The notes under the pieces were generated by a model that worked only from the letters and a program-made list of their open reading frames with translations, had not been told where the DNA came from and did not search any database. A stretch of 64,000 nucleotides of DNA from Anastrepha obliqua (Eukaryota; Arthropoda; Insecta; Diptera; Tephritidae), in contig NC_072896.1 in NCBI RefSeq assembly GCF_027943255.1, positions 46,154,501 to 46,218,500 of the forward strand. Direction: 5' to 3'. Position numbers and translations under genes: made by a program. This document shows, piece after piece, positions 21,341 through 32,376 of the stretch. Each line of letters starts with the position of its first letter. The first letter of the stretch is position 1.

Positions 21341-21886
21341 AAGGGTTTTCCAATAACAGGTGTTATCTATCGCTATCGAGATATAATTAACGATTTTTTA
21401 TGGCCGGAATTGGATGGTATTGATCTGTACAACATTTATTTTCAACAAGACGGCGCTTCGTGCCACACAAGCAACAAAACCATTGATCTTGTACGGAAAA
21501 AGTTTCCAGACCGTGGTATCTCTCGAAGAGGTGATCACAATTTCACACCGAGATCTTGTGATTTAACACCTTGTGACTTTTTTCTTTGGAGCCACGTGAA
21601 AGAGAAGATCTACGCCAGGAGTCCAGCGTCGATTCAAGATCTCAAAGATGGAATTCGTGAGACCATCGAGGACAGAGGGCAGCCACTTTGCAATTCGGTT
21701 AAGGAAAATTTCATGAAAAGGATATTGTCCTGTAAGCGTAGTCCTGGTGGTCATTTGCCTGATGTTATTTTCCACTATTAACGGCATACCTTCCTCTTCA
21801 TAACGAAATAAACATCCGATCATTTATATTAAAAACTTGCATTTTTCTTTGAATATCAAAATAACACCTCATATTGGAAAACCCTT
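21341..21886 (+). mobile_element. DD41D deletion derivative, family 3 (546 bp)
   Basis: Left end aagggttttccaataacagg after TA (21339-21340). Right end inverted aagggttttccaatatgagg, followed by CA where TA is expected. The left TIR runs almost directly into the codons preceding the second Asp, so the N-terminal two thirds of the transposase was deleted right behind the TIR. A solo end of the same family lies at 24625-24680. Confidence 0.85.
21410..21781 (+). pseudogene. DD41D transposase C-terminal half (open frame)
   Basis: A 123-codon open frame. FQQDGASCHTSN holds the second Asp (residue 14) and PRSCDLTPCDFFLWSHVKEK the third (residue 56), with 41 residues between them. It ends GGHLPDVIFHY and stop. 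The codons are intact but the HTH domains and first Asp are absent, so it could not transpose itself. Confidence 0.85.
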
Positions 21887-22089
21887 CAGTTATAGTTTCA
21901 CATATCCATACACCCTGAAATTACTCCATACATCTTTTGTTCATCTAAAGCATATTCAAGCTGAATTCATCTGGAGCCCTCATCAGCATTCAAGCTCTCT
22001 AAATTTTTCCACTTCCATAGCCGCGTACAATTCGCACCTCCTTTTGATTAACCTTAAGCCCGTCGAAAACAGAAGGAATATTTTTTCTT

Positions 22090-22850
22090 TGCCATTTGGG
22101 CTTACGAAAAGTCTGTGCATGTTTCATTCCGCACAAGTTAACTGAGGACCAAAAATTGCTCAGAATGCAACATTGGAAAGACCTCATTAAAGAGGCGAGA
22201 AAAGACGAGAACTTCCTTTACAACATTGAAACTGGTGAAGTTTCCAACATGAACCTGAAACTAAGCGTCAAAGTGTCGAATGGAAGGCCACAGACGAACC
22301 GCCACCTAAAAAACCACGTTTGGAGAAGTCAAAAATCAAGTCGATGCTCATTTGCTTTACGTTTCCAAGCAAATTGTCCACAAGGAGTTCATGCCAACGG
22401 GCCAAAAGGTCAATGCAATTTTCTATCTTGTCGTTTTGAAGGATTTGTTGCATCGCGTTCGTCGAATTCGCCCTAAATACCGCGAACGAGGAAGCTGGCG
22501 TTCATTGCATGACAATGCACCATCTTATCGACCCACTCTTGTGACTGATTTTTTGACTAGAAATCACATTTTAACCATCAATCACTCATCGTATTCACCT
22601 GATATGGCTCCATGTGACTTCTATCTATTCGGAAAATTGCATTTGGTCATGAAACGAAAACGTATTGCGTTCGTAGAGGTCATACAAAAGGCTTGTGCCG
22701 ACATCGACAGTCTTTCGAAAAGTTTTGAGATCAGTGTATCGAGGCCAGGGAAGACTATTTTGAATAAATAAATTGGAAGTTCCCAGAACAAAGCTCTTGT
22801 CGTTTCTATTTTAGCTCAGTCTTGTTTAATCTGGTCTTCACCTTGTATAT
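22090..22850 (+). pseudogene. DD34D mariner transposase (frameshifted)
   Basis: Frames in order: LRKVCACFIPHKLTEDQK, RMQHWKDLIKEARKDENFLYNI, VEWKATDEPPPKKPRLEKSK, IVHKEFMPTGQKVNAIFYLVVLK and WRSLHDNAPSYRPTLVTDFL, then YSPDMAPCDFYLFGKLHL. Between HDN and the CDF Asp there are 34 residues, the mariner signature. The first-Asp motif (GDETW) is replaced by GEVSN through a small indel and frameshift. No 5' end is seen. The 3' end probably falls near 22850. Confidence 0.8.
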
Positions 22851-22854
22851 TAAC

Positions 22855-23290
22855 AAAGCCTAAGCTACCTTCTTATATTCATTCAAACTGATTGAGAGTG
22901 GAAACTTTGTCAAATTAAATATCAAAATGAGCGAGTAACGCAAAGGTGAATTTGCAAAAAGACTAACCAACCAAGCTATTAAATTCAATTTTGAGTGATT
23001 TTTTTTAAATTACATTTGCGCTAAGTAACTAAATTGAAATAACTTTTTATTTAAAATAAATTTTTACTTACTATTGATTGTAATAAAATCGAAAAAAACC
23101 GCTCCGAGCAAATCAATGATGCGATAGGTTTCTTATTGAAAATCACGTGTCAAAAAGGTTCTAGGTTCAGGAGCAGAGGAGATCGTCGATCAATGGCAAA
23201 TGGCAAGAAAACATTGTATTGCTATTTAACACCACTAAGAAATTAAACTTTTCCGAAAACAGGTATTATGGTGGGACCTGGTTAAATATA
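22855..23290. other. No gene seen
   Basis: AT-rich unassigned DNA. Confidence 0.4.
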
Positions 23291-23379
23291 TACATTTGAG
23301 GCTTGCATTTCAATCTCATGGTCTTTTGTGCGCTCTACTCACTACAGTACCTTATCCAAACCTAGTTCCTCTATTAGAC

Positions 23380-24260
23380 TTAATGTAGAACTGAATTAGG
23401 CTGAGCGAATATGCCTTTCTTCTAGTTGGAATTAGACGAGATGTTTCAACATTCTCTGCGCTATAGAGCTACATTCGAGGAGAAGGTGTACTAGAGTCTC
23501 CGGGAATTGGTCACAGAAACCACGAGAGTCAGTGAACCGTATCACAACCTTTTAGTTATATTACAATTCTATGCAGATGACTGCGCAATCTGCAATCGCC
23601 TGTGAGAATTCCCGTGGGCACTATCAGTTTACCTTTGGAGAGGGTTATGAGTTACCTAAACCTCTTTTGATTGTATCTTTCTAGTGAAGATTTCACCTGG
23701 CGTAGCCTCATAAGTTGGTGCCAGCTAACCTTCATCATCGTTACCTCTATACTCCTAAGCCTCTCCTTGATGGTGTGTTGTCCCATGGCAAGGAAGGGCT
23801 CCGGTCCTATTGGTAACGAGGCCACAGTCTTTCTAACCAATGCGTCCACTACTTCGTTCCCTCTTATACCCATATGTGATCCAAAATCCGGACAATCGCA
23901 CAATCGTTCCTAACAAATTCAGTTTATCCACACACTCAAGAACCAGTAAAAGATCACAGGTTGAAAATGCATTGAGTGCCGCCTCTGAGTGACAGAATGG
24001 CAATTCCCTCATTCCGAAGATTTCTGTCTTAATTGATCTCTGCACATAGACAGATGGCATACATCTCCGCATGGAAGATGCTTGGGAAAGTACTCCTTGG
24101 CACAGAACGCACAAGTCGCACCAGCATCAAAGCATGGAACCGACGAAGACTGTAGCATTTGACTGGAAATGATTCGGAAATCTTATCAACTTCAATTTCC
24201 AATTTTGCGTTGAGGGCATCTATTTCGAACATCGCTGACAGGGAAACACAGCATGGGTTT
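23380..24260 (-). pseudogene. I/Jockey-type LINE: RNase H domain and C-terminus
   Basis: Minus-strand pieces: FHAEMYAICLCAEI (the E of the RNase H core), ILSEAALNAF..DLLLVLECVDKLN, GSHMGIRGNEVVDALVRK (the H.GI.GNE.VD.LA block) and LPIGPEPFLAMG. These are followed by a weak zinc-knuckle region (CDQFPETL.HLLLECS-like, near 23500). RNase H directly after RT is characteristic of I and R1-type non-LTR elements. Many stops. Confidence 0.7.
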
Positions 24261-25120
24261 AAACATTTTATTATATAATTAAAAAAAAAATACACTAAGA
24301 TCATAAACTGAGCTTGGAAGAAGAACAAAAATAACATACGCAAAACAAGTGGAAAAGATAACAAGGCAATATGATTTTATACTAAACTATACAGAGGGAT
24401 ATTTGTGGTTGCCAATTCTATAGTGCTATATATGACTTAACGGAAGCGTGAATGCAGACCATTCTTGAAGTTGCTCTTACTCAAGTTCGTTCGAATTGAG
24501 TTCCGGGCTACATTGACGACAAGTGGTCTGACAGAGGGTTATTTAGATACAATCATATAATTCCACCTTAGGCACTTTAGAACCACGTATGAATAGAGTG
24601 TGAGTGTATGGTGCATGGCCTTCATGAGTCAGTAGAGGTGTTATTTTGAGGTGTTATTTTGATATTCAAAGAAAAATGCTATTTTTTAATAGGTATGCTC
24701 CTCCGGAATGTACAAAACCTGACCCCTTTCTACTCTTGCTGTACGGCAAGTCGGGCGTGAATAACAACTAATATAATTAAAGAAGAACAATTTTGTAATG
24801 CGCAAATTTTTATCAGTAGTGTTTTTCGTTACATCAAATTAAATAAGGAAATAAATGGAATTTAAATTAATTGAGCCAATTCATATCTCTTCGGTAAAAG
24901 CTTGAAGAGCATAGAAAAGGTCAGACCTAACAAAGTGGTCCTGAAAAATGAATGGGCGTCCCTATCTCTAAGTTGCGGCCGCACCCAACGTCAACGACTG
25001 CCATAAATTCTACTAAAACCCTCTTATGTACTCTTCATTAAGCAGTAATTTTACAGTATAGGTACTTCACAACCAACACATACGCCTTTCTGTATAAAGA
25101 AATATAATATAGGTATGTAC
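24261..25120. other. No gene seen except a DD41D end
   Basis: Unassigned DNA on both sides of the solo DD41D end at 24625-24680. Confidence 0.4.
24625..24680 (+). repeat. Solo terminus of DD41D family 3
   Basis: gaggtgttattttgatattc followed by aaagaaaaatgc repeats the inverted right end of the element at 21341-21886. The first 14 bases are duplicated in tandem (gaggtgttatttt twice). No transposase sequence is attached. Confidence 0.65.
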
Positions 25121-25124
25121 ATTC

Positions 25125-25440
25125 GGCCGCCGTAGCCGAATGGGTTGGTGCGTGACTACCCTTCGGAGTACACAGAGAGAACGTAGGCTCGAATCTCGGT
25201 GAAAGACCAAAATTAAGAAACAAGCTTTTTCTAATAGCGGTCGCCCCTCGGCAGGCAATGGCAAACCTCCGAATGTATTTCTCCCATGAGCTCCTCATAA
25301 AAAATATCAGCCGTTCGGAGTCGGCTTGAAACTGTAGGTCCCTCCATTTGTGGAGCAACATCAAGACGCACACTTCAAATAGGAGGAGGAGCTCGGCCAA
25401 ACACCCAAAAAGGGTGTACGCGCCAATTATAAATATATAC
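25125..25440 (+). repeat. SINE-A, full-length copy
   Basis: About 315 bp. The 5' head reads ggccgccgtagccgaatggg, with pol III box A tagccgaatggg at 25133-25144 (fits TRGCNNARYNGG), and box B ggctcgaatctc at 25186-25197. A class II tRNA-like middle lies between them. The body has the taatagcggtcgcccctcgg, ggcaggcaatggcaaacctcc and ggaggaggagctcggcc blocks, and the tail gtgtacgcgccaatt(ata)n. The 3' tail is AT-rich, not poly-A. Same structure at 56145. Confidence 0.85.
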
Positions 25441-25503
25441 ATATAATACTTGCTTTCCGACAAGAACATCTACTGTGTTTGTCCATATACGCCAATACTT
25501 TCA

Positions 25504-25926
25504 GGGGTTATATACGGTTAGAATTTTCAAAAAATCGATTTTTTTTCCTTTTTTGTTTTTTAATGTAGAAAATTTAGTATCGTTCCGGTGAATAATTATT
25601 TTCGAAGTTACACACAAATTTGAAAAGGCTTGAAACGGCTCCACCGATTAGTCTCAAATTTTAACACCAGCTTCTTAAATATATTTTTTAGTAATTAATC
25701 GAATATTTTTTCTCACCGATAAATATTTTTTTATAAATAATTGAAGGCCGAAATTTTGGTCAAAAATCGATTTTCTGTTTTTTGAGAAACCGCCATTTTA
25801 TACAATATAAAAAATTATATTTTGTTTATTCATTCAATTAGTTCCTAGATTTAACATTACTTTAATGAAATCTGTTTGGTTTTTCTAATTTCTGAGGATC
25901 CAGTTCAGAGATGTCGTGGTCACCCC
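25504..25926. mobile_element. TTAA-type element T2 (flanks decayed)
   Basis: Starts ggggttatatacggttagaa, almost the same as the T1 left end and continuing like T3 into gaattttcaaaaaa and a cgattttttttcc tract. The left flank is TTCA instead of TTAA. I place the right end at ggtcacccc/aaaa by similarity to T4, which is uncertain. No ORF. Confidence 0.5.
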
Positions 25927-26235
25927 AAAACGTCTTTTTTGAGAGAAGCTTCCGGAGATCAACTCTAGTTCCTTTCCAAATAAATAGTTTTATTAATACT
26001 AAGTTTCAAAATACAGCTAAAAGATAAGATAATATGTGTAAAAATGTTTAGATCAGTAAATTTAAAAGTTTTCTCAGAAAAAGTTCTGGAAAATTCGTCT
26101 TTTTTCGGTCTTCTAACTGTGTATAATCCCTTCATTGTAGCACTACGGTACGTTTTACATGTCACGTTAGCCAAATGCGATGCAGCAACCGATGCAACGC
26201 GTCCATTGTGACAGGTCTATAAGAATAAATTTTTA
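25927..26235. other. No gene seen
   Basis: Unassigned DNA before a LINE end. Confidence 0.35.
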
Positions 26236-26239
26236 GCAA

Positions 26240-26942
26240 AATCCAGCGTTTTTCAAACAGAGGTCTTCGCGATCCTGCAGGCATACAAAATGCTTCGGGA
26301 TCGCTGTTGGGAGGGACCCATTAATAGCCCGATAGCCAAGCTGCGATCAAGGCCCTGTTGTCGCCGTATTGGAGCTCTCTTCTGGTGAACTCCTGTAAGG
26401 GATCCCCTTATCTGGGATCCTGGGCACAGGAATATAGAGGGAAATGAAATTGCCGATGAGCTTGCCAGGAAGGGGTCGACGGAACCGGTTTCAGCTGTCC
26501 CCTTCCCAGGCATCGGTGTCCCCTTGACCGTTGTTAAAGGGAAACTACACAATTTCTTTCTAAAAAAAGCACAAGACAGATGGAGGTCTGTCTCATCGTG
26601 CGCTAATTCGAAAACACTATGGCCCCAATACGATATAACAGAACGCTTAAGGTGAAGGGAATTCCCCGCCATTTGATTTCTAAACTCATTGCGGTGTTCA
26701 CTGGTCACTGGGTGATCGGAACTCATGCGGAGAAGCTTGTAATTCCGTACAACCCCTATTGTAGAAGCTGTGGGGATCCTGCAGAGAAAGAGACTGTTCA
26801 ACACTTTCTCTGCAAATGTCCGGCTCTGGCGGCTAGTCGTTTGAGATTCCTTAGTGTGTCCTTTGGGGATGACTTGAAGAAATTCCCCAGCCTAGATCCC
26901 TTTTCTCTCCTCTACTACATCAACAGCACTGGATGGGTGTAG
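26240..26942 (+). pseudogene. I-type LINE: RNase H domain and Cys-His C-terminus
   Basis: Plus-strand pieces: VFQTEVFAILQAYKMLRDR, a decayed DSQ region, GHRNIEGNEIADELARKGS (RNase H block with the conserved Asn-Glu-Ala-Asp), LKKAQDRW, then HLISKLIAVFTGHWVIGTHA and CRSCGDPAEKETVQHFLCKC ending FSLLYYINSTGWV and stop at 26940-26942. The 183-codon minus ORF over the same DNA is an antisense shadow. At least three frameshifts. Confidence 0.8.
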
Positions 26943-27239
26943 AAGGTTTTCTCTTCCCAAAAATTTTCCTTTGCACAGGTAATGGTCCACATTATGGTAA
27001 CAGAACGGCACATAAGTGCTACATGAAGTGTCCCTGTGGCACTCTTGCCATTTTACCTACCTACATACATACTATACATTTTCCTATTTTGGCACACTTT
27101 TTATACGGAGCACTGTGCGTCGTTTGCTCTTCGTGTATACGAGCAACCACATCGTTGCTCCTCTCTATAACTCGTCGCGATGATATGACTTTCCTATTCT
27201 TTTCATGCTTCTAACTTTACAGAAAAGAGAGAGAAAACA
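26943..27239. other. LINE 3' UTR and spacer
   Basis: Follows the LINE stop. It contains no separate gene I can support and ends at the TA target of the next transposon. Confidence 0.4.
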
Positions 27240-27241
27240 TA

Positions 27242-28566
27242 ACAGCTGGCGCTAAAGTAATCCTCCTATCAGAAAATGCTATAAATTTTGCGATTGGCCC
27301 CTAATGTCAGTTCTGTTTTGACATTTGTGTGGTAAACACATGCGAAATACACGTTAATAAACAATGTTACGCTACACTGCTCCAGAACGCGGAATATTGC
27401 TGACTATTTATTTGACCAATAATCGGTCGGTGACTTTGGCACAACGTGAATTTCGTCGCAGATTTCCTCGCCGTCCAACGCCTACTGGTGAAACACTACG
27501 ACGTTTAGTCGCTCTCCTCGAAGAGACTGGCACAACACGAGATGCTGCCAGGCGTGGCAGACCCCGGAGTATCCGTTCTGCAGAGAATATTGCTGCTGTA
27601 GCCGAGGATGTCATGGAAGCGCCGTCTACATCGACCAAACGACGTGCCACGCAAATGGGTATCAGTCGAAGGTCTTTACAGCGAATTTTGGTACAAGATT
27701 TGAGAATGTTTCCGTACAAAGTCCAGACGGTGCATCAGCTGTTAGCTGCCGACCGCCAATCGCGTCTAACATACGCTCAAGCCATCCTTAATCACCACCA
27801 AGAGGAAGATGATTTTTCATCAAAAATAATCATGAGTGATGAGGCCCATTTCCATCTTAGCGGGTACGTAAATAAGCAAAATTTACGCTTCTGGAGCACT
27901 GAAAATCCGCGAGTAACCCACAAAGAGCCATTACACCCGCTCAAATCCACTGTATGGTGCGCTGTTTTCGCTGGAGGAGTCGTCGGACCTTTTTTCTTCG
28001 AAGACGTCGCGGGCCAAACGGTTACTGTGAATGGTGAGCGCTACAGAGCAATGATCAACGAGTTCTTTTTGCCGCAACTTGATGAATTGGGATTGGAAAA
28101 CATGTGGTTCCAACAAGACTGTGCAATGGCACACACTGCACGTGCCACAACCGATATGCTGAAGGATGCATTTCCCGGGCGCCTAATCTCCCGTTTTGTC
28201 GATTTGCGCTGGCCAGCAAGATCGCCAGATTTCATCGCTCCAGACTTCTTTTTATGGGGCTATTTGAAGTCGCGGGTTTATGTCAACAATCCTCAGACTC
28301 TTGCAGCTCTTAAAGACAATATCCATCAAGAATGGGAGGACCTATCGCCGGAAATTTTTGGCCAAAGTGATGGAAAATACCATAAAAAGGGCTCAAATGG
28401 CAATCAACTGTGGCGGCGGCCATTTACATGACATCATATTCTCGACTTGATGTAAAAAAAATTAAAAGACCAAGTAAAAATAATCCACAAGAAGAATCAA
28501 AGTTTTTCATTTTTTTTTTTAAATTACAGCCAAAAAACATCGCAAGGTTACTTTTGCGCCACTTTG
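27242..28566 (+). mobile_element. DD41D ITm transposon, family 4, near intact (1325 bp)
   Basis: TA at 27240-27241 and 28567-28568. The TIR is acagctggcgctaaagtaat on the left and, inverted, caaagtggcgcaaaagtaac on the right. It contains one long transposase frame and nothing else, the ordinary ITm layout. It has the fewest defects of any element in the window, so it is the youngest or most recently active candidate. Both UTRs are present. Confidence 0.9.
27364..28450 (+). pseudogene. DD41D transposase, 355-codon frame with terminal frameshift
   Basis: DDE/D transposase that would bind its TIRs and cut and paste the element in the nucleus. Residues 1-120 carry two helix-turn-helix units separated by GRPRS (65-69), an AT-hook-like linker. 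The catalytic Asps are D159 in IIMSDEAHFHLSGYVNKQN, D252 in WFQQDCAMAHTA and D294 in SPDFIAPDFFLWGYLKSRVY, with 41 residues between the last two. The open frame stops at 28431. An extra T in the run 28355-28359 shifts the last 30 or so codons. The other frame from 28361 runs through INCGGGHLHDIIFST to TGA at 28448-28450, the expected family C-terminus. So there is one visible lesion, outside the catalytic core. The start ATG at 27364 is the first in frame. Confidence 0.9.
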
Positions 28567-28569
28567 TAC

Positions 28570-29550
28570 ATATTTGAGTGGCACTGCACACACATATAAA
28601 TTTTTGTTCTAGATTATGACTCTATGTTAATATTTACTTAGTACAACTTAATTTTGTTACTGTCGCCTATTATCAAATAATCGATTTGTTAAACAAAACA
28701 GTTAATTTTGTTTTATTGATTTTTGTCATGAAACTTCCCGAACAACAAAACTGTTAAAATTGTGGTTAAGGAAAAAAGAACCATGCGAATATCATTAAAT
28801 TATGTTACATAGTGAATTCCACTACAGAACTAGTGAGTTTGATTACAGGGTTGGTGTACATATGTTTGTGCTGACACATCAACCTGCAAAGTGTGTACTT
28901 ATGTACATGCATCTACATACATACATCACATGTATATGTATGTGCGTGTATGTAGGCGATAAATGTCATCCTTCCGTTAAATTCCGTCATCATTCAAACT
29001 AACTGAACCAAGTGCACCTAACAAGGTGAAAACATTATGACATTTGCACAAATAGTAGATATGTATGTATGTATGTATGTGTGGCATTTATATAAATGTG
29101 GTTATGTATTGTACGGGTATAAGTTCTTATGCATATATGATTGTGTGTTTTCTGCATTTCCGCTACTATGAATTTAATTTTTTTTTCAGCTATTTGCCCC
29201 CACCAAACTGAAAAACTCGGACGGACCAAAAGCTGCCAGCAGGAACCACGACACTGCAAACTGCACGGAACAAATTGACTTGTAATTTAAATGGAAAATT
29301 GTAATTTTGATGTTCGTAGTACTGTGATTAGAGGCTGTGTTATTATTCATATCATTCTATGATATTATTCATAACATTTGTTTTATAGTTACGCCTGTGA
29401 TTTGTGTTCAACTAAAAGTGAACTTGGCAATTTCTACAATGCTTAAGAGGTTAGTGCTAAAGAAAATTAAAAAAATAAAAATATATAGTTTAGAGAGTGC
29501 AAATTCTTAGAGTAAACTTAGATTAGCTGTAAATTATATAGAAATTGTTA
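28570..29550. other. No gene seen; TATG/CATA microsatellites
   Basis: Unassigned AT-rich DNA with (ATAC/ATGT) runs near 28915-28955 and an ATGT run at 29056-29082. Small open frames here are made largely of Tyr-Ile-His-Thr repeats encoded by these microsatellites. Confidence 0.45.
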
Positions 29551-29554
29551 ATGC

Positions 29555-29680
29555 ACAAAACATGAAAATATTAGGTATTACTTTTTCCCATAATTACCGA
29601 TGGACTTGCCACTTTTCTAATGTAAAAAAAAACATTAGCTGCCAGAATAAACATTATTACAACATTAATACTGTTATATA
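29555..29680 (+). pseudogene. LINE RT scrap, target of a DD41D insertion
   Basis: Reads MKILGITFSHNYRWTCHF and then, in a shifted frame, LAARINIITTL, the post-RT K.LG.TFD..+.W..H segment of Jockey/RTE-like LINEs. It is cut at TA 29679-29680 by the DD41D element. I do not find its continuation. Confidence 0.55.
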
Positions 29681-30747
29681 ACGGGTGATTTTTTAGCTAT
29701 TATCTTTTTAAACAGTTGGTTTAAAGAGCTGACGCACGTTTCGTCAAGCATCTTCAGTTTCGTCTCTAATTTCACCATGAATCGTCTTACAAACGAACAA
29801 CGCTTGCAAATCATTGCATTTTGTTATAAAAATGCTTGTTCTGATAAGAAAGTTTATCGCGCGCTTCTTCCACTTTATGGTCAATTTAATCGACTTACTG
29901 AAGCGGCTATTCGAGCTATTGTGACTAAATTTAGAACCAAATTTACATTATTGGTCATCAAACCACCAACAGTGGTTACGCTTACGTAGAGTGCGAACTG
30001 AAGAAAATATCGCAGCTGTATCGGCCAGTGTTAATGATGACCATCAATTATCGATTCGTCGCCGTTCGCAGCAATTGGGCCTCTGCTACCTGTTACTCAA
30101 CAACGTGGAAATTTTGCGAAAGGATTTAGGTGTGAAGCCTTTTAAAATACAGCTGGTGCAAGAATTGAAGTCGAACGACCTACCGCAACGCAGAATTTTT
30201 GGTGAATGGGCTCTTGGAAAGTTGGCCGAAGATCCACTTGTTTATCGAAAAATTGTGTTCAGCGATGAAGCTAATTTTTGGATCAATGGGTACGTAAATA
30301 AGCAGAATTGTCTATTTTGCAGTGAAGATCAGCCAGAAGAAATGCAAGAGCTACCAATGTATCCAGCATTCAGAAAAGGTCACAGTTTGGTGCGGTTTAT
30401 GGGCTGGTGGTATCATTGGACCGTACTTCTTCAAAGATGCTGCGAATCGTAACGTAACTGTGAATGGTGAGCGCTACCGTGAAATGATATCCAACTTTTT
30501 TTTGCCCAAAATGCAAAAGCTTGACTTGCATGACATGTGGTTTCAGCAAGACTGTGCCACATGTCACACAGCACGCGTAACAATGGACTTGCTGAGGGGC
30601 GAGTTCGGTGAACATTTTATTTCACGTTCGGGACCTGTCAATTGGCCATCCAGATCGTACGATATAACGCCTTTAGATTATTTTTTGTGGGGCTATGTTA
30701 AAGCTCATATCTATTCAGACAAGCCTGCTTCAATTAACGCAATGGAG
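29681..30747 (+). pseudogene. DD41D family 1, copy 2 (3'-truncated)
   Basis: Begins acgggtgattttttagct after TA and follows copy 1 (5152) closely through the ATG at 29777, the same frame break at 29977-29990, KIVFSDEANFWINGYVNKQN, WCGLWAGG, QQDCATCHTARV and PLDYFLWGYVKAHIYSD. It stops matching at about 30747, so the last 30 codons and the right TIR are gone. Additional small indels occur at about 30093 and 30368. It ends abruptly against a mariner fragment. Confidence 0.85.
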
Positions 30748-30890
30748 GAGCATCAGTTTTTTGGGAGGCGAAAGGAATTTTGTTCGTGCAATACTTGCAA
30801 ACTGGTAAAACAATAAATTCTGATTATTGTTGTAACCTTTGATGGTTTTTGGTGACGGCAATCAACGAAGTTATATGTAAAATTAATAAA
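30748..30890 (+). pseudogene. Mariner transposase fragment
   Basis: Encodes ASVFWEAKGILFVQYLQTGKTINSDYCCNL, the block around S.FWD..GI...YL..G.TIN..YY..LL of mariner transposases, then TAINEVI in a shifted frame. Neither end is present. It abuts the truncated DD41D copy without spacer. Confidence 0.65.
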
Positions 30891-31129
30891 AGATACAGTA
30901 GCTAGAGAAAGTGGCCCTTAACGTGTCGGTCTCCTTGCCGTGGGGATGAGGCTTAAGTGCTGATTTAACCCCATGTTATGGAGATTAACTTACTCCGAAC
31001 TAAAAGGGGAGCTCTATATAGGAATTGGGTATCCACCCATCCACGGAACGGCGGAATCGGTGGCCACCTAAGTACTATGCGAAGATTACGGTACGGACAA
31101 CCTGGTAGCAGGGATAAAATGCATTTTTT

Positions 31130-31385
31130 TCTTTAATGTGGAGACTAACGAAGGATATATCTGCACGAGGTAACCCACTTTTGGGAATCCTCCCTTGGAG
31201 CTTGTGAAGAGGAGGATGAGACGGCGGACCACTTCCTGTGTGTCTGCCTCGTCTTCGCTCGAATAAGGTCTGAAGTCTTTGGCACTGATATGTTAAGAAG
31301 CGACCATCTTGGCTCCTTGGCACCACAAGAACTACTCAGATTTCTTCGGAGATCCGGTAGATTTAAAGAAACTTAAAATGGATCT
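31130..31385 (+). pseudogene. LINE C-terminal scrap (Cys-His knuckle)
   Basis: Frames read WRLTKDISARGNP and EEEDETADHFLCVCLVFARIRSEVFG, then DHLGSLAPQELLRFLRRSGRFKE, the C-terminal knuckle and tail of an I-type non-LTR ORF2. The minus relic at 41205 has the same EEDETAD.FLCIC and DHLGSLAPQEI blocks, so both belong to one LINE family. Confidence 0.65.
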
Positions 31386-31589
31386 TAAGATACATCAGGA
31401 AGCAATAAAAGCAATGTGCAGGCTCTATAAATATGGTTTCTGGCACGGAACGGAACTTCGGGACACAGAGAAATCTTTAAGATGCTATCTGAGCAGTATC
31501 GACTGTTTTTAGCACCTCAAGACGACCTGATACCCATTGTCTCATTTGAAGGAAAATGTCGTGTCAGATTTCCATTGCGTGAGCAATGG

Positions 31590-32376
31590 AGCAATCCAGA
31601 ATGCATTCAGGGAGGTTTGACGGATATTTTCTTTATCGATGGGTACAAGAATGACATAGGGTCTGAAGCCGGATGGTACTTAAACGATAGTAATACGTAT
31701 CACTATGCTATGGAGAAAATGGCCACTGTTTTCCACACTGAAAGCAGCCGAATGGATAATCGAAAGCAGATGGAGCGGGAAAAAGATTGGACTTTTCAGT
31801 GATAGTCAAGCTGCACTGAGAGATTGTTCAAGAATGTAAGAAGAAGCTTAATTCTGTCGCAAGACAAAACAGGCTTGTACTTATATGGGTTCCGGGACAC
31901 TCCGGTGTTCAAGGAAACGAAATTGCCGATTAATAGGCCAACCGTGGATCAGCGGTGCCCCCACAAGGGTCAGAACCAATAATCGGAATCAGTTCCGCAG
32001 GAATCATGAATTGGATCAGCGATTATGTAGGCAATCTAAATAAAGAGTGGTGGTCCGGTTTAGAACGCTGTAGAGCTGCAAAGTGTTTGGTGACCGGTCT
32101 GGACAGAAAACTCTCAAACTTTCTACTAAAACTTGGAAGGAAAGACGTTCGGTTGATGGTCCGTATTATTACAGGATTGGAACCATTGAGGACCAGATGT
32201 GCCTGTCTTGCTTGGAGGAGGCGGATAGCATTGAGCACTTTCTCTGTGAGTGCCCTGCCTTTGCTAGAGCAAGGCTACGTGTTTTAGGTCGCGATGTCGT
32301 GAAAATGAGTAATATTCGTTCTGTAAAACTGGAGCATATTTACAGATTTGCTAAAGAATCTGGAAATTCTGACTAA
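31590..32376 (+). pseudogene. I-type LINE: RNase H domain and C-terminus
   Basis: RNase H start at IFFIDGYKNDIGSEAGWYL (usually .F.DGS), VFHTESS, the decayed SDSQAALR region at about 31798-31820, LVLIWVPGHSGVQGNEIAD in shifted frames, LERCRAAKCLVTGLDRKL, then a second frame with CLSCLEEADSIEHFLCECPAFARARL and stop at 32374-32376. The pyrimidine-rich segment to about 32500 looks like its 3' UTR. Confidence 0.75.

Noticed and set aside
25125..25210. Functional tRNA gene at the SINE-A head
   Set aside because: Box A and box B are present, but the 3' side does not pair to form an acceptor stem, and the unit is fused to a repeated body in many copies.
26253..26804. 183-codon minus-strand ORF
   Set aside because: It is antisense to a clear RNase H/knuckle LINE end on the plus strand and has no domain of its own.
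28802..29259. Small ORFs rich in His/Tyr/Thr/Ile
   Set aside because: They are translations of CATA/TATG microsatellites.
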